In this document: in pieces, positions 1 through 6,043 of the stretch
Position numbering within the stretch: the first letter of the stretch is position 1
How the letters are laid out: the number at the start of each line of letters is the position of its first letter
Origin: a bacterium
GTDB taxonomy: Bacteria > Eremiobacterota > Eremiobacteria > Baltobacterales > Baltobacteraceae
Direction: 5' to 3'
Assembly: GCA_021781095.1 (NCBI GenBank)
Contig: JAJXXM010000266.1
Span: 1 to 6,974, forward strand
Length of the DNA: 6,974 bases
The notes under the pieces: generated by a model
The model's input: the letters and a program-made list of their open reading frames with translations, nothing else
What the model was told of the DNA's origin: nothing
The model's database searches: none
Made by a program: the position numbers and the translations under genes

Positions 1-153
1 TTCGTGCGCGTACGCTCCCGTGCGGCTGCGGCGCACCGCTCCTCGCTAGACGCTCGCGGCTCGGACAAGCAATGTCAGGGTCCTCGCCGCTCGCTTAATC
101 GCTCGTCGGGTGCGCCGACATCGCACGGTCGCTCGTCGTCGCCGGGCCGATAT

Positions 154-257
154 GTTACGCCGAGTCGCGCAGCTTTGTTACGCGGAGTCGCGCAGCTTTG
201 TCACGCCGAGTCGCGCAGGTTTGTTACGCGGAGTCGCGCAGCTTTGTCACGCCGAGT
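154..257. repeat. 23-bp tandem repeat, four units plus a partial
   Basis: Units begin at 154, 177, 200, 223 and 246, the last cut short at 257. The consensus is GTYACGCSGAGTCGCGCAG followed by STTT. Units alternate between GTTACGC and GTCACGC and between CCGAGT and CGGAGT. The alternation suggests that two-unit blocks were duplicated after the units had diverged. The array sits inside module 1 of the larger repeat and accounts for nearly all the length difference between the modules. No function is evident. Confidence 0.85.
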
Positions 258-258
258 A

Positions 259-274
259 GGCGGCCGAAGCCGCC
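259..274 (-). repeat. Second copy of the UUCG hairpin
   Basis: This is the same 16-nt stem-loop as at 389-404, inside the first copy of the 38-bp repeat block, 130 bp further from the peptidase gene. It has no T-tract. It is far from any gene, so it most likely exists because the whole module was duplicated, though a tandem hairpin 3' end is possible. Confidence 0.5.
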
Positions 275-388
275 GTATCGAGGCGCGCCGCTCGCTGAAT
301 CGCTCGTCGGGTGCGCCGACATCGCACGGTCGCTCGTCGTCGCCGGGCCGATATGTTACGCCGAGTAGCAATGTTGTCGCGCCGAGTA

Positions 389-404
389 GGCGGCCGAAGC
401 CGCC
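389..404 (-). promoter_or_regulatory. GC hairpin with UUCG loop after peptidase gene
   Basis: On the minus strand this is GGCGGC-TTCG-GCCGCC: a perfect 6-bp stem closed by C-G around UUCG, one of the most stable RNA tetraloops known. It starts 15 nt after the peptidase stop codon, so it would lie in the 3' untranslated region of that mRNA. No T-tract follows, so it is not a canonical intrinsic terminator. A role as an mRNA 3'-end stabiliser or pause site is inferred. An identical copy lies at 259-274. Confidence 0.5.
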
Positions 405-419
405 GTATCGAGGCGCGCG

Positions 420-1757
420 CTATTTGCGTACCGGGCTGGGGAAGACTCCGACGCTGCGCAATCCGTTCGCGTCGACGCTTCGCACGGCGAAGACGTCGTC
501 GTCGTAGCTAATCGGCAACGTCACCGTCGTTACGTCGCCGACCGGGCGCACGTGTTGCCAGGTTGCGGCGTCGGTTTTGCGCCATAGGACCTCGTACGCC
601 GTCGCGTCGGCCGCACGATGCCAGCGGAGCGTCGTGGTGTAACCGAGGTGCGCGAGAACGATATGCACGTGCGTCGGTGCCGCCGGCCCGAGGGCGAGCG
701 TCGCGAGTGCCGCGACGTTGGCGCGCGTCGATTGCGCGAGATAGCGCGGGTCGATGTACTGCGGAAGGTCGCCGTATTGCACGCCGTTCTCGACGCGGAC
801 GTTCTGGTGTTGGTGTTCGAAGACTTCGCTCGCCTCGGTAAACCGAATTGCCGGGAAGCCCATGGCTTGGAACGATTCTTGGTCGCCTCCGCGGAGAAAA
901 CGATCGGCGCGGAAGATCTCTTGGATGTGGAGCGTCGGAAGATAGAGCTTATCGGTCGAGACGATAAAGCGTGCGAGTTCCCGCGAGGGCGAGTCGTTCT
1001 CGGTGCCGAGAAGATTGACCAGTCGTGGTTTCGCGCCGGCGGGAAGCGCCTCGCTAAAAATGCGAAGCGTGTGAAAGACGCTGCGGCCGTCGTGCGTTTT
1101 GGAGTTGCCGACGATATCGTTGTTGAGATCGGCGAGAATGGGAGCGTGCCGGGCGGCCATCTCGTGGGCGAAATGGTCGGATCCCCAGAGCCCTAGTTCC
1201 TCTCCGTCGAAGCACGCGAAGATAATCGTGCCGCGGAAGTGCGTGGCGGCCATCACGCGTGCGGCCTCAAGCACCGCCGAGGTGCCCGATGCATTATCGT
1301 CCGCTCCCGGCGCGACGCCGAGGCCGTCGGTGCAGTTGCCGTTGCAATCGTCGTAATGGCTCGACATGACGTAGATGCGCCCCGGTTCGGTCCCGCGCAA
1401 CGTCGCGATCACGCTCGATTCGGTGACCGCGCGCGGCGTGTATTTGAGTTTTGGCTGAACGTAGGTGTCGAGGCGAACCGTCATACGTCCGCCGGTCGTC
1501 GCAGCGATCTTTTTGAATTGAGCGACGAGCCAGTCGCGCGCGGCGAAGACGCCTTGCGTCTTCGTCGAATGGATCTCCGAGAAATCGTTGCGCGTGCGGA
1601 AGCCCACCAATCGCTCGTCGATCGCGCGCAGGTGCGAGGCCGAGACGGCGCGCACCATGGCGAGGATGCGAGGATCGGGGGCGGGCGAAGCGGAGGGCGC
1701 GGCGGCGGTTGCGGTGACGGCAACGGCGGCGGCGAAAGCGATCGATCGTGCGAGCAT
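420..1757 (-). CDS. Secreted M28-family zinc metallopeptidase with C-terminal FnIII-like domain
   Basis: Predicted exported di-zinc aminopeptidase or carboxypeptidase-like enzyme of 445 residues. Residues 1 to about 20 form a signal peptide (MLARSIAFAAAVAVTA), followed by an Ala/Pro/Ser stretch. The M28 metal ligands appear in order: His134 (SSHYDD), Asp153 (PGADDNASG), the catalytic Glu186 and ligand Glu187 (DGEELGLWGS), Asp214 (LNNDIVG), and a late His at 315 or 317 (FEHQHQ). All catalytic positions are intact, so it should be active. Residues from about 360 to the end read as a beta-rich fibronectin-type-III-like module (LRWHRAADATAYEVLWRK). The substrate is unknown; the M28 family mostly removes single residues from peptides. 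I chose the ATG at 1757 because the signal peptide begins there. A GTG at 1772 would add five residues (MQVCD). Neither start has a convincing Shine-Dalgarno. The gene stands alone on its strand, divergent from the GIY-YIG frame, and ends in TAG directly beside the repeat region. Confidence 0.92.
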   Translation of the reverse strand: MLARSIAFAAAVAVTATAAAPSASPAPDPRILAMVRAVSASHLRAIDERLVGFRTRNDFSEIHSTKTQGVFAARDWLVAQFKKIAATTGGRMTVRLDTYVQPKLKYTPRAVTESSVIATLRGTEPGRIYVMSSHYDDCNGNCTDGLGVAPGADDNASGTSAVLEAARVMAATHFRGTIIFACFDGEELGLWGSDHFAHEMAARHAPILADLNNDIVGNSKTHDGRSVFHTLRIFSEALPAGAKPRLVNLLGTENDSPSRELARFIVSTDKLYLPTLHIQEIFRADRFLRGGDQESFQAMGFPAIRFTEASEVFEHQHQNVRVENGVQYGDLPQYIDPRYLAQSTRANVAALATLALGPAAPTHVHIVLAHLGYTTTLRWHRAADATAYEVLWRKTDAATWQHVRPVGDVTTVTLPISYDDDVFAVRSVDANGLRSVGVFPSPVRK

Positions 1758-1773
1758 ATCGCAGACTTGCACC

Positions 1774-2595
1774 TTGCTGCGACAAATCCCGCAGCACGGG
1801 GACCCGGTCGTTTACGTGCTGGAATGTGCCGACGGCGCACTCTACACGGGTTGGAGCAACGACCTCGCGCGCCGCGTTCGCGCCCACCTCCGCGGCCGCG
1901 GGGCGAAGGCGACGCGTCGGGCCCTGCCCGTGCGCTTGCATGCTTGGTGGCGCGTGGAATCTGCGAGCGGCGCTCGCTCGACCGAGGCGCGCTTCAAGCG
2001 GCTCTCGCGGGCCGAAAAGCTCGCGGTGTTGCAAGCGGCGGAGGCCTTTGGGTATCGGGTCATCGAAACGCCCGCCGTATCACGAGCCGTCCAGGGGGGA
2101 ATTTCGATGGCCACGCCACCACAGGCCGAGGAGCGCGACGCGCTTCTCGAAACCGCACGTTCGCACGTCGTTCGTATAAGCACGCCGAAGGGCGAGATGC
2201 GATTGTCGCTCAACGCCGACGCCGCACCGAACCACGCCGCCGCTTTCGTGAAGCTCGTTCAAGCGGGCTTCTACAACGGCCTCACCTTCCATCGAGTGGA
2301 ACCCGGTTTCGTCATTCAGGGCGGGTGCCCCGATGGCGACGGCACCGGCGGCCCGGGCTATCGCCTGAAAGCCGAATTCAGTGCGCTCCCGCACCTCCGC
2401 GGCACGCTGGCGATGGCGCGCTCCTCGCATCCCGATTCGGCGGGCTCGCAGTTTTATATCTGTCTCGACGACGCGCGTTTTCTCGACGGACAGTACACCG
2501 TCTTCGGCCAGCTGATCGATGGCTTCGAGACGCTCGATGCGATTCGCCGCGGCGATACGATGACGAGCGTGACGATGGAGCCGCGTACGCCCTAA
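1774..2595 (+). CDS. GIY-YIG domain fused in frame to cyclophilin-type prolyl isomerase
   Basis: Reading from a TTG at 1774 gives 273 residues. Residues 12 to about 90 are a GIY-YIG domain of the small YhbQ/UPF0213 type. VYV (13-15) and YTG (24-26) form the name motif. The DLARRVRAH segment holds the conserved Arg (33/34), GKGAKA-like GRGAKATR follows, and STEARFKRLSRAEK carries the conserved Glu71. These proteins are normally about 80-100 residues and end after this helix. Here no stop codon follows: a linker of about 15 residues leads straight into a complete cyclophilin domain (about 112-273). All three plus frames stay open across the junction, so a single frameshift does not recover a missing stop. 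The start is uncertain. TTG 1774 (or CTG 1777) is the only start candidate between the peptidase start and the GIY motif. ATG codons at 1588, 1657 and 1666 would lie antisense to the peptidase signal sequence, and no Shine-Dalgarno is visible. It is either a true fusion or two products from one frame. Small GIY-YIG proteins are nuclease-related; the role here is unknown. Confidence 0.6.
   Translation: MLRQIPQHGDPVVYVLECADGALYTGWSNDLARRVRAHLRGRGAKATRRALPVRLHAWWRVESASGARSTEARFKRLSRAEKLAVLQAAEAFGYRVIETPAVSRAVQGGISMATPPQAEERDALLETARSHVVRISTPKGEMRLSLNADAAPNHAAAFVKLVQAGFYNGLTFHRVEPGFVIQGGCPDGDGTGGPGYRLKAEFSALPHLRGTLAMARSSHPDSAGSQFYICLDDARFLDGQYTVFGQLIDGFETLDAIRRGDTMTSVTMEPRTP
2093..2100 (+). promoter_or_regulatory. 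Shine-Dalgarno inside the GIY-YIG/cyclophilin frame
   Basis: AGGGGGGA lies 6 nt before ATG 2107, a near-ideal ribosome binding site. It falls in the linker between the two domains of the continuous frame. This supports independent initiation of the cyclophilin. The six-G run (2094-2099) is also a place where a sequencing indel could hide. Confidence 0.75.
2107..2595 (+). CDS. Cyclophilin-type peptidyl-prolyl cis-trans isomerase (internal start)
   Basis: A stand-alone isomerase of 162 residues would start at ATG 2107, preceded by the strong Shine-Dalgarno AGGGGGGA with a 6-nt spacer. That is the usual length of a bacterial cyclophilin. It catalyses cis-trans isomerisation of Xaa-Pro bonds during protein folding. 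Cyclophilin landmarks are all present: FHRV with the catalytic Arg63, GFVIQGGCPDGDGTGGPG with Gln71, SAGSQFYI with Gln115 and Phe116, and FLDGQYTVFG. The position of CypA Trp121 is Leu126 here, as in many bacterial cyclophilins. There is no signal peptide or lipobox after this Met, so the protein should be cytoplasmic. The same frame is continuous with the upstream GIY-YIG domain, so this entry is the shorter of two possible products. The stop TAA overlaps the stop of the convergent permease gene. Confidence 0.88.
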   Translation: MATPPQAEERDALLETARSHVVRISTPKGEMRLSLNADAAPNHAAAFVKLVQAGFYNGLTFHRVEPGFVIQGGCPDGDGTGGPGYRLKAEFSALPHLRGTLAMARSSHPDSAGSQFYICLDDARFLDGQYTVFGQLIDGFETLDAIRRGDTMTSVTMEPRTP

Positions 2596-3386
2596 GAACC
2601 GGTCCCTTGGTAATGCCGGAGGCCGATATTCCAAAACGCATACGAGAGCGCGGTCCAGAGCAGACCGATGAGCGGCGTCAGGAGCCCGACCTCCGGGGAG
2701 AGCCCGAACGCCGCATCGTGTTTCCCGAGAAAGTAACTCGCCGGAAAATAATTCATAAAGGCAAAGGGTAGCACGTAGGCGAGGACGATGCGAACTCCGC
2801 GCGTGTAGATGCTGATCGGATAGCGCGTGAAATCTTGCTCCAGCGACATGACGATCCAGCGCAGCGTATCGACGCGAATGAGCCAAAATGAGAGCGCGGC
2901 GACGAAGAGCGAGATGCCGAGGTCGATGCCGGCGCCGCCGCAGAGCACGGCGGCGATCGTAAGAACCGTGAACGGCGTTACGTGGATGCCGGCGACGTGC
3001 GTCGCGATCGCGAGCGTGACGAGCCCGAGGATGAATCCGTCGGGAAAGGTGCGCGACGGGACGGTCAGCACCTGAAAGAGCGTGTCGAACGGCCGCACGA
3101 AGAAGCGATCGAAACGCCCTTCGCGGATGTATTCGGGAACGGAGACGACGTTGAAAAACAGTGCGTTGTGCAGTTCGTGCGCCGTCATCCACAGCGCGTA
3201 GAGGAAAAACATCTCGCGCAGGCTCCAGCCGTTCATCGACGGGAATCGCAACATCGTCACGGCAAGCGCGGCGAGCGCGGTGCCGTGATAGACGATGGTG
3301 AAAGCGAACCACATGAAAAAATCGGCGCGATATTCGACCATCGTGAGCAGGTTGATCTTCCAGTATTGCACGTAGGCGGCGAGCAC
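2592..3386 (-). CDS. ABC-2 type exporter permease (COG3694-like)
   Basis: Integral membrane subunit of 264 residues with about six hydrophobic segments (roughly 22-45, 57-79, 113-130, 137-170, 198-220 and 232-255). After the second segment lies EYIREGRFDRFFVRPF (85-100). This 'I..G.lD..l.rP' amphipathic loop is typical of DUF990/COG3694 permeases that pair with COG4586 ATPases; it is recognised from memory of the family. It should dimerise with the permease encoded just upstream to form the membrane pore of an ATP-driven exporter; the substrate is unknown. I chose GTG 3386 because GGAGGG lies 8 nt upstream and it is only 5 nt after the previous stop. A start at 3500 would run through the neighbouring gene with unrelated Arg-rich sequence. 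It is the last gene of the operon, and its TAG overlaps the cyclophilin stop, leaving no room for a separate terminator. Confidence 0.9.
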   Translation of the reverse strand: MLAAYVQYWKINLLTMVEYRADFFMWFAFTIVYHGTALAALAVTMLRFPSMNGWSLREMFFLYALWMTAHELHNALFFNVVSVPEYIREGRFDRFFVRPFDTLFQVLTVPSRTFPDGFILGLVTLAIATHVAGIHVTPFTVLTIAAVLCGGAGIDLGISLFVAALSFWLIRVDTLRWIVMSLEQDFTRYPISIYTRGVRIVLAYVLPFAFMNYFPASYFLGKHDAAFGLSPEVGLLTPLIGLLWTALSYAFWNIGLRHYQGTGS

Positions 3387-3391
3387 GCTCG

Positions 3392-4186
3392 TTACCCTCC
3401 CTGAACCACGACGCGCTGCGAAGCGGCACGCCAGAGCAGATAGGATGCGCCCGCCGTTGCCGCGAGCCAGGCGGCTTGCACCGCGAGTGCGGCGGCCCAT
3501 TGTGCCGGGGGAATGATGCCGACATAGAGGAGCAACGGCGTCGAATAGATCGCGGCAAACGGTAATGCGAAGACCGCGCGGCCGAACCAGCCGGGGAAGA
3601 ACGAGAGCGGGAGAATCTGCCCGCTCAGCAAGTCGGAGATCCAGCGAACGATGAGTTGGAGGCCGAAGGTCTCAAGCGTCCAGAAGGCGACCCCGTTCAT
3701 CAGAAAATTCACGAAGAAATTCACGCCGTATCCAAGCGCGAAGGAACAGAAGAAGATCGCAAGGACCGGCAACGACGGCACATCGATCCGTACCAATAGG
3801 AGCGCGAACAACAGCGACGGGAGAATTGCCAGAGCGTGGACCAGCGTTTGGCCGATCCCGTCGCTAAAATAGGCAAACGGAACGACGATGGGCTTCATCA
3901 AGTCGACCGCGATGCCGCCTTCACGCAGCTTCTCGCGAATGACGCGCGTCCCATCGACTTCGAGGACGAGCGACATCAAGAGCGCGACGGTGGTATAGGT
4001 GATCATCGAATGCAGGGGGAGCCCCATCGGTGCCGCGTTATGGGCGTAGAGCGCGGTCCATAACGAACGCAGCAGGTAGACGCGCAGCACCAGCGAGCCG
4101 ATCTCGGCGATCAGCTCGATGCGATAGGTTGCCTCGCGAGCGAACGCCTTGCGCGCGTACTCGATATAGGGGGCGAAGATCGTCAC
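3392..4186 (-). CDS. ABC-2 type exporter permease (COG4587-like)
   Basis: Membrane subunit of 264 residues with about six hydrophobic segments (roughly 26-45, 60-78, 115-133, 138-165, 200-222 and 230-253). The loop REKLREGGIAVDLMKPI (84-100) is the counterpart of the loop in the second permease and is characteristic of the DUF990-type ABC-2 permeases. The paired, equal-length permeases suggest a heterodimeric channel. The GTG start overlaps the TGA of the beta-helix gene as GTGA. There is no good Shine-Dalgarno nearby, so translation probably depends on ribosomes finishing the upstream gene. The substrate cannot be deduced; the family is catalogued as an uncharacterised or putative multidrug-type exporter. 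Confidence 0.9.
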   Translation of the reverse strand: MTIFAPYIEYARKAFAREATYRIELIAEIGSLVLRVYLLRSLWTALYAHNAAPMGLPLHSMITYTTVALLMSLVLEVDGTRVIREKLREGGIAVDLMKPIVVPFAYFSDGIGQTLVHALAILPSLLFALLLVRIDVPSLPVLAIFFCSFALGYGVNFFVNFLMNGVAFWTLETFGLQLIVRWISDLLSGQILPLSFFPGWFGRAVFALPFAAIYSTPLLLYVGIIPPAQWAAALAVQAAWLAATAGASYLLWRAASQRVVVQGG

Positions 4187-4941
4187 GAAGGCGGTCGCTT
4201 TTTCGTCGCTTCCTTGCGACGGTGCTCCATCTCCTGAAGTTCGAGCATCATCGCATCGACCACGCCGCCGACGTCGGCGACCTGTTGCTGGGGAGGCTCC
4301 TCGCCGGCCCGTCGCGCGACTGGTTTCGTGGTGCGCTCCGTGTCGGTGCGCGCGTCGGTTGCATGAAATGCGCGGAGGAATTTTGAATACGCGGCGGCGG
4401 CCTTCGCGCGCGCGTCGGAGCCCGCTTCGATATTAAAGACGTTCTCGAAGAAGTTGAGCCGTTGTGCGACCTCAGCGGCCTTCTCCGGGGGAAAAATTGC
4501 GGCGGGGTTGCCGGCGGCGATGTGCTGCATCGGGACGCTCGCGCCACGAGCGAGCCGCGCGTTGACGTGCAGAATCGCACCGAGTTCGACCCCGCTCCCG
4601 CTCTCCATGTGGGCGCCGTTAAAAACGCGCGCCCCCGATGCGATAAAGCAGCCGTCGTCGATCCGCGCACCGACGACGTAGGCTCCGGGGCCGACGATGC
4701 AATCTTTGCCGATCCGCGTTGAAAATTGTAAGGCCTTCCCGCCGCTGCTTTTCACGACGGCGTTCTCCATGATGACCGAGCGCGCGCCGATCTCCAACGG
4801 CGCGCCCTCCGCCGTGAGGACCGCCCCATGAAGGATCGCGCAATCGGGGCCGACGATGACTTCCCCCGAAAGCACCGCGCTCGGTGCGACGTACGCACTG
4901 GAATGAATCTTCGGCTTCGCTCCGCCGCTGCTGAAAATCAT
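4183..4941 (-). CDS. Left-handed beta-helix protein, gamma-carbonic-anhydrase-like, zinc ligands missing
   Basis: 252 residues. Residues about 12-150 are hexapeptide-repeat turns typical of the gamma-carbonic anhydrase/YrdA group (SAYVAPSAVLSGEVIVGPDC, then IGKDCIVGPGAYVVGARI). The domain ends with the family-like AAGNPAAIF motif. In active gamma enzymes zinc is held by a His after the 'N.Q.G..IH' strand and by two His in 'VGHG.vlHG'. Aligned by eye, these positions are Lys64, Pro85 and Val90, so carbonic anhydrase activity is unlikely. Residues about 150-195 form the helix that usually packs on the trimer. Residues 195-252 are an extra Gln/Glu/Lys/Arg-rich tail ending KEATKKRPPS, not usual for the family. 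A trimeric scaffold or a binding protein for the exporter is possible but inferred. The ATG start overlaps the ATPase TGA as ATGA, with GGGGGAGG 10 nt upstream. The stop overlaps the permease start. Confidence 0.82.
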   Translation of the reverse strand: MIFSSGGAKPKIHSSAYVAPSAVLSGEVIVGPDCAILHGAVLTAEGAPLEIGARSVIMENAVVKSSGGKALQFSTRIGKDCIVGPGAYVVGARIDDGCFIASGARVFNGAHMESGSGVELGAILHVNARLARGASVPMQHIAAGNPAAIFPPEKAAEVAQRLNFFENVFNIEAGSDARAKAAAAYSKFLRAFHATDARTDTERTTKPVARRAGEEPPQQQVADVGGVVDAMMLELQEMEHRRKEATKKRPPS

Positions 4942-5939
4942 GCGCTTCGTTCCTCCCCCGCATACCCTTGCGTGTAGATGTGTCGGATGATCCCTTCGAG
5001 CTCCGGTTCTTCGATGGCGATATCTTCCACGCTGTATCGATCGCTGACTTCGCGCACCAGACGGTCGACGCGTTGGGTCGCGCGGTCGAAAACGAAACGC
5101 GCGGTCAGTCCCTCGAGGCTCTCGAGCCGCGCACCGGGAATCGCCGGCGCCGAGGTGGTTTCGGTAAAGCGCACGACGAGGGTGCGCTCGCGCCCGTATT
5201 CATTCTTGATGCGCTCGATCGGCCCGTCGAAGATCGCGCGCCCGTGGTCGATAAGGACGATGCGTCGGCAAAGGCGCTCCACATCGGCGAGATCGTGCGT
5301 GGTGAGGACGATCGTCGTTCCTTGTTCGCGATTGACGCGGGAAACGAACATCCGGATCGCCTCTTTCGCGACGACGTCGAGCCCGATGGTCGGCTCGTCG
5401 AGGTAGAGAATCGGCGGTTCGTGCAGCATCGCTGCGGCGAAGTCGCCGCGCATGCGTTGACCCAACGAGAGTTGGCGGACCGGGGTGCGCAAGAAATCGC
5501 CCATCTCCAGCAGCTCGACGAAGGCATCGAGCGAACGCCGATAGCGATCCTGCGGAATTCCGTAAATGGCGCGCAGCAATTCGAACGAATCGACGAGCGG
5601 AAGATCCCAGTAGAGCTGCGTCCGCTGCCCGAAGACGACGCCGATATTGCGAGCGTTCTCCCGGCGCTTGCGGTGGGGAACGATTCCCGCAACCTCGATC
5701 TCGCCGCCGCTGGGAACGAGGATCCCGGTCAGCATTTTTATGGTGGTCGATTTCCCGGCACCGTTGGGGCCGAGGTAGCCGATGAACTCGCCGCGTTCGA
5801 TCTCCATCGAGAGCCCGGCGACGGCGACGCGATCTTCGTAGACGGGCGAGAAGAGGCCGCGCAGGGCGCCGAGCGCCCCCGGAAAGCGCTTCGCGCTACG
5901 GAAAACTTTGCGGAGATCGCGCGTTACGATGAGCGGCAC
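4938..5939 (-). CDS. ABC-2 exporter ATP-binding protein (COG4586-like)
   Basis: ATPase of 333 residues that would power the exporter formed with the two downstream permeases. It has Walker A GPNGAGKST (57-65), Q-loop Gln105, signature LSLGQ (157-161), Walker B ILYLDEP (177-183, Asp181 and Glu182) and switch His215. The segment VVFGQRTQLYWDLP around the Q-loop and DEPTIGLDVVAKEAIR are hallmarks of the COG4586 family, which travels with COG4587 and COG3694 permeases. Residues about 255-325 form a small C-terminal domain like those on many ABC-2 ATPases. The frame stays open to a TTG at 6029, but that extension would be encoded across the intrinsic terminator of the upstream gene. I therefore chose GTG 5939, just before the conserved PLIVTRDLRKVF start. 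Its Shine-Dalgarno is weak (GAAG). Only about 50 bp separate this start from the terminator, and I see no clear promoter there. It is the first gene of a four-gene operon. Confidence 0.93.
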   Translation of the reverse strand: MPLIVTRDLRKVFRSAKRFPGALGALRGLFSPVYEDRVAVAGLSMEIERGEFIGYLGPNGAGKSTTIKMLTGILVPSGGEIEVAGIVPHRKRRENARNIGVVFGQRTQLYWDLPLVDSFELLRAIYGIPQDRYRRSLDAFVELLEMGDFLRTPVRQLSLGQRMRGDFAAAMLHEPPILYLDEPTIGLDVVAKEAIRMFVSRVNREQGTTIVLTTHDLADVERLCRRIVLIDHGRAIFDGPIERIKNEYGRERTLVVRFTETTSAPAIPGARLESLEGLTARFVFDRATQRVDRLVREVSDRYSVEDIAIEEPELEGIIRHIYTQGYAGEERSA

Positions 5940-5990
5940 GCGGGCGTTCTTCGCCGCGCTCGCGCCGGCCGCCCTCGCCGCGACGGGGAT

Positions 5991-6020
5991 AAAAAACGAG
6001 CCGCGGGGGGCGGCTCGTTT
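5991..6020 (-). terminator. Intrinsic terminator after the histone-like gene
   Basis: Minus-strand reading gives a perfect 11-bp stem (AAACGAGCCGC at 6020-6010 and its complement at 6004-5994) around a five-C loop, followed by TTTTTT in total (the first three Ts lie within the stem). It is a textbook Rho-independent terminator 24 nt after the stop of the gene ending at 6044. Because it precedes the exporter operon on the same strand, partial read-through could feed that operon. Confidence 0.93.
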
Positions 6021-6043
6021 CCTCAGCAAACAAAAACGCCGGA

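Larger units (their letters stand above)
85..418. repeat. Two-copy modular intergenic repeat
   Basis: Two modules lie head to tail. Module 1 spans about 85-288 and module 2 about 286-418. Each starts with an 81-bp block (85-165 and 286-366) that differs at one base (T96 against G297). Each ends with an identical 38-bp block (251-288 and 381-418). Between these blocks module 1 has four 23-bp units, while module 2 has a single shortened, diverged unit of about 21 bp. The last base of module 2 is one base before the stop codon of the minus-strand peptidase. The stretch can be read as an open frame of Arg/Ser-rich protein, but that frame follows the repeats and shows no domain, so I treat the region as non-coding. 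I see no transposase, terminal inverted repeats or CRISPR-like spacers. It may belong to a dispersed intergenic repeat family, which cannot be tested from one window. Confidence 0.85.

Noticed and set aside
389..404. Intrinsic terminator for the peptidase gene
   Set aside because: A stable stem-loop is present but no T-tract follows it on the minus strand, so it was listed only as a hairpin.
85..418. Possible CRISPR array
   Set aside because: The 23-bp units abut with no spacers, and the longer blocks are full duplications rather than repeat-spacer units; no cas genes.
4..507. Plus-strand open frame of 167 residues rich in Arg and Ser
   Set aside because: Its sequence simply translates the DNA repeats, then runs antisense into the peptidase 3' end; no domain and no ribosome site.
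1239..2771. 510-residue plus-strand open frame
   Set aside because: Arg-rich shadow antisense to the peptidase and out of frame with the clear GIY-YIG and cyclophilin domains.
2080..3558. 492-residue minus-strand open frame
   Set aside because: Low-information Arg/Ala/His-rich shadow in a different frame from the permease and antisense to the cyclophilin.
4183..4941. Functional gamma-carbonic anhydrase
   Set aside because: The three expected zinc His positions read Lys, Pro and Val by eye alignment.
5940..6029. N-terminal extension of the ABC ATPase from TTG 6029
   Set aside because: It would be encoded across a strong intrinsic terminator hairpin and has no family resemblance; GTG 5939 fits the domain start.
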